Of a stretch of 64,000 nucleotides of DNA, positions 61,901 to 64,000 are shown in pieces. The position numbers were made by a program, and so were the translations under genes. Positions within the stretch are counted from its first letter, which is position 1, and every line of letters begins with the position of its first letter. The DNA lies in contig JAFCMP010000223.1 in the NCBI GenBank assembly GCA_017506865.1, forward strand, positions 1,426,001-1,490,000, written 5' to 3'. The stretch comes from Tribonema minus. Lineage: Eukaryota; Sar; Xanthophyceae; Tribonematales; Tribonemataceae. The notes below the pieces were generated by a model. It did no database searches. It was not told where the DNA came from and saw only the letters and a program-made list of their open reading frames with translations.

Positions 61901-63826
61901 TCACTGCAACTAGCTTCAAAGCCGAGTTGGGGCTAGGGTAAGGGCAGAATCAGCAATAACGTTGGGTTTTTTCTTGCAATGACACTTATGCAGAGGGTTA
62001 GGGTCAAAGTCAGCGGCAGAGCTGAAGTTGGGGCAACGGCCCGGTGTTGAGGTTTAGCGTCACACTGCCACGACATCTCATGTGCAGCGCTGACTGCTGT
62101 AATGTCTGATGCTGTTGTGCAATCCCTGCAGCATGCGCAGATACCGCTGCCGGGCATGGAGGAGCGGCGCGGCGCGTGGACAACGCTGTTCCTAGGTAGG
62201 TATATGAAAAACGAATCAAAAAGATCGTTGAGCTTTAGGTGACAAGGGATGGTTAGCCGCAAGTGCCTTCCACCAATAGCCGTGGTCGCCGCTGCTGCAG
62301 TCATTGGCCACGAGTCAAACAGTGCCACCGTAACCACAGTAGGCAAAAAGACTTCTGTGTGCAAGCTTTTTAGCGTTCGAGGCATGGGTGTTCAGTGTGG
62401 TATGTGCCTGACAAATAGAGATGCATACCCCTGCACCTGGGGCATTCAATCAAAGTTGCTATTTGATGCAAATTGACCGTGTTGTTTGACACCGCTGCCA
62501 ACCCTCGGCATATGCTGTTGCGGTTGTGTTAGAGGTACGAGGCACAGTGTGTTGAAGTTGTGCACTCTCGATGTGCAGAGGCACGAGGCATGGGCGAACA
62601 GTCCGCGAGAGGTGCGCCTTTTTTTTTTTCTCGTCGCATGCAGCGTGCATGAAGCCCCGAGCACGCAGATACCATTGTCCATTGCGACGCGCACATTACC
62701 CGCATGTTACAACAGTGACTTTTGTCAACATTAAATGGCTGCTGCATGCACTTGCATGTGTTGAGCGCTGCCGCACTGCGTGGGACAGCGTACCATATAC
62801 ATACCCCTCAAGCATTGATTACGCATGAGGTCTATGGCATGCTGAAGTGCTTGTATGTTTTATTTGTACCTCATTCAGGTCGCGAAGAAGCCCAGACGGC
62901 AGATGTCCAGCTTGCTACCAGAATCCACATGTGTCTTGTGAACACTTGAAAATGTCTGGATGCGCATCGACCATCACTTCTAAACGGCATCGGCAAATGG
63001 CACCTCGCCCCCTTCTGCGCGTTCTTCAATATATTTTGCAGTACATCTTGCTGACCAAACGTATGATGCGTATGCGCTGTTGCAGACTTGCACGATGCCG
63101 TCAGCTTCTGCTTCAGAGCGGCGCCATTCAAGACGCTGGAGTTCATCAAGATATGCCCTAGCGTTAGGGTCAGGAAGGTAAGAATACCTTTCGCGGCTAA
63201 ATGACCCCTGGGAGTTCGTACAGTTCTGCGCTAGATCATCGTGCGCTGCTCCGTGGTGCTCTCTTCCCTAACTTGATCAAAGCGTGTTGAGCCGTTACAA
63301 GTTCAAACCATCACAATAGAATGCATGACTTTGTTGACGTGCTACTCATTGTCACGCATCTGGCAGGATGGCCAAACTGAATCAACTTCGAACTCCGCCT
63401 GCACAAACTCAAGCCTTGTTTGATCTCGCTGTGTAGAAGTCTCACACATTGCTGTCTTACAAAAAGTTCAGAATATCATACTTAAAGCTAGTGCTGAATG
63501 CCATGATTCAGACTGCAATGTTGGTGTGTGAAACGGTGGCATCCATGGCGCATGTAACCTGGGTGGCCACTTCCAAGTGTTTCATTTGCCTTCAAAGCTT
63601 TTCCAATCCACCGGGCACACTGATAATCGGGCCGCCAATGACCTGCCCATGTCGGTGATTGTCCCGTGCTCCATTTCGTTTGCCCCCTGTATACATACAT
63701 GCCTCCATTGACCACATTCCGTGCTCCATGGCGTCTGTATACCCCATATACTTACATACTCTGAAGCCTTATCTCGTACTCCTCGTTTGCCGCCAGAATT
63801 TCACGCGTGGAGTTTCATCCAACGCG
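58947..63826 (+). CDS. CFAP20DC: CFAP20-domain protein (CFAP20DC / C3orf67-like), 3' end uncertain
   Basis: Exons: 58947-59151 (FGLYQGGPAVELLSPSG … GWLVSGGVKKLYDKSVKGYV … STYLQLPKAPSKQ), 60916-61070 (GLTQRFLALQLCLSLTASKP, FSLELVVTDAQGTRRRLNVS), 62132-62195 (HAQIPLPGMEERRGAWTTLF), 63086-63177 (DLHDAVSFCFRAAPFKTLEF, IKICPSVRVRK), and possibly 63797-63826. Phases close across the first four, giving 172 codons. The order YQGG-x-VE, KGYV-x-x-x-GSS, QLPK…KQLGLTQRFL, DxxGxRRRL, TPLHAxIPL, W-x-x-L-x-DL, LRK follows CFAP20DC closely. The domain is related to CFAP20, a doublet-microtubule inner-junction protein. A ciliary role is inference from family. The 59151 donor (CAAC|GTGAGT) was chosen over AGTAAG eight bases earlier because it restores KQLGLTQRF. 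The gene may continue past the window edge. Confidence 0.85.
60685..60770 (+). repeat. decayed copy of the CFAP20-domain exon 2 acceptor region
   Basis: GCCGCAGTGGGCCTCACGAC recalls CTGCAGTGGGGCTTACGCAG at the true exon (60911). It then passes into CTAACCCTAGCCCTAACCCT telomere-like sequence. Confidence 0.6.
61165..61560 (+). repeat. copies of the CFAP20-domain exon 2 end and donor
   Basis: 61185-61245 (GTGGAGAGTCAATGTTAGCA, GCGGCTTCAGAGACAAGCAC, GCGACGCCGCTG|GTGTGT) and 61466-61530 (GCGGAGGGTCAATGTTAGCA, GCGGCTTCAGAGAAGTGCAC, GCGACGCCGTTG|GTGGGT) match the exon end at 61020-61070. The second is very close and keeps the same donor. A third short trace is near 61560. Confidence 0.92.
61311..61380 (+). 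repeat. interstitial TTAGGG tract
   Basis: About ten TTAGGG-type units with variants (GGTTAGG, GGATTAGG, GGTTGGGG), ending in four regular GGGTTA units. It sits in CFAP20-domain intron 2 between two copies of the exon 2 end. It is too short, and flanked by gene sequence, for a chromosome end. Confidence 0.9.
62206..62312 (+). repeat. dispersed repeat B, best copy
   Basis: AAAAACGAATCAAAAAGATC, GTTGAGCTTTAGGTGACAAG, GGATGGTTAGCCGCAAGTGC, CTTCCACCAATAGCCGTGGT, CGCCGCTGCTGCAGTCATTG. Other copies at 47605-47708 (-) and 34127-34205 (+, partial). It starts ~10 bp after a donor (62196). Confidence 0.8.
62868..62945 (+). repeat. dispersed repeat A, diverged copy
   Basis: CTCATTCAGGTCGCGAAGAA, GCCCAGACGGCAGATGTCCA, GCTTGCTACCAGAATCCACA, TGTG. 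It shares order and spacing with repeat A at 51633. Confidence 0.6.
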
Positions 63827-64000
63827 GTAAATACAGTTCAATCGTTGCCCGCTCATAATCTACCCGTTGGAGATGTGCCTCGCTCCACATCGCATGTATA
63901 CATACCCCCATGTGCATACATACCTCGCAGCCATACCTTATCCTTTCATTTCTCATTTTCTCATTGCCAAGCCTTATCTGCGTCGCATTCATTCGCCGCC

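Noticed and set aside
1..64000. Prokaryotic operon features, tRNA genes or riboswitches
   Set aside because: Split genes and strand layout show a eukaryotic nuclear region. No tRNA cloverleaf or riboswitch core was recognised by eye.

Overview
The window is nuclear DNA from a eukaryotic microalga. Genes are split into short GC-rich exons by long, less GC-rich introns with GT-AG borders. Two genes begin with a signal peptide ending in an A-F cleavage motif of the kind that targets proteins to red-algal-derived secondary plastids (…ASTHAFAPS… in geranylgeranyl reductase, …AIHAFSLF… in a repeat protein), and the MATE transporter has a weaker version. Two genes belong to flagellated cells (axonemal p28 and a CFAP20-domain protein). 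A haptophyte or an ochrophyte such as a pelagophyte fits best; I cannot resolve it further.

Layout. 0-2.6 kb: ankyrin gene (-). 3.2-3.9 kb: F-box/ankyrin-like protein (+). 5.5-11.4 kb: polytopic membrane protein (-), with a 168-bp tandem repeat and a 590-bp transposon in one intron. 12.1-13.4 kb: weak hypothetical gene (+), then an inverted repeat and a duplicated segment. 15.7-23.4 kb: mitochondrial pyruvate dehydrogenase kinase (+, 7 exons). 24.5-26.3 kb: Ala-rich open frame (-). 27.1-32.1 kb: ESCRT-III CHMP1/Vps46 (-, 5 exons). 32.6 kb: ribosomal protein bL36 (+). 35.3-37.1 kb: 1.8-kb near-perfect palindrome whose arms each hold a FAR1-like (MULE-type) domain gene. 39.1-45.6 kb: geranylgeranyl reductase (-, 7 exons). 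46.0-50.4 kb: MATE transporter (-, 4 exons). 50.6-51.5 kb: p28 (+). 52.9-54.4 kb: plastid-targeted W-repeat protein (-). 54.8-58.0 kb: gamma-carbonic-anhydrase-like protein (+, 3 exons). 58.9-63.8 kb: CFAP20-domain protein (+).

Exon models were built by hand. In PDK, CHMP1, geranylgeranyl reductase, MATE and gamma-CA every splice phase closes and the coding length is a multiple of three.

The main discovery candidate: introns are full of decayed copies of the host gene's own exon borders. Copies of an exon's start (with 3' splice site) lie just upstream of that exon, and copies of an exon's end (with 5' splice site) lie just downstream, in one to about seven copies. This occurs in all seven multi-exon genes that could be modelled well. 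Copies are often accompanied by ACTTCAA/TTGAAGT words, and some acceptor copies by CCCTAA telomere-like tracts that supply branch-point and pyrimidine sequence.
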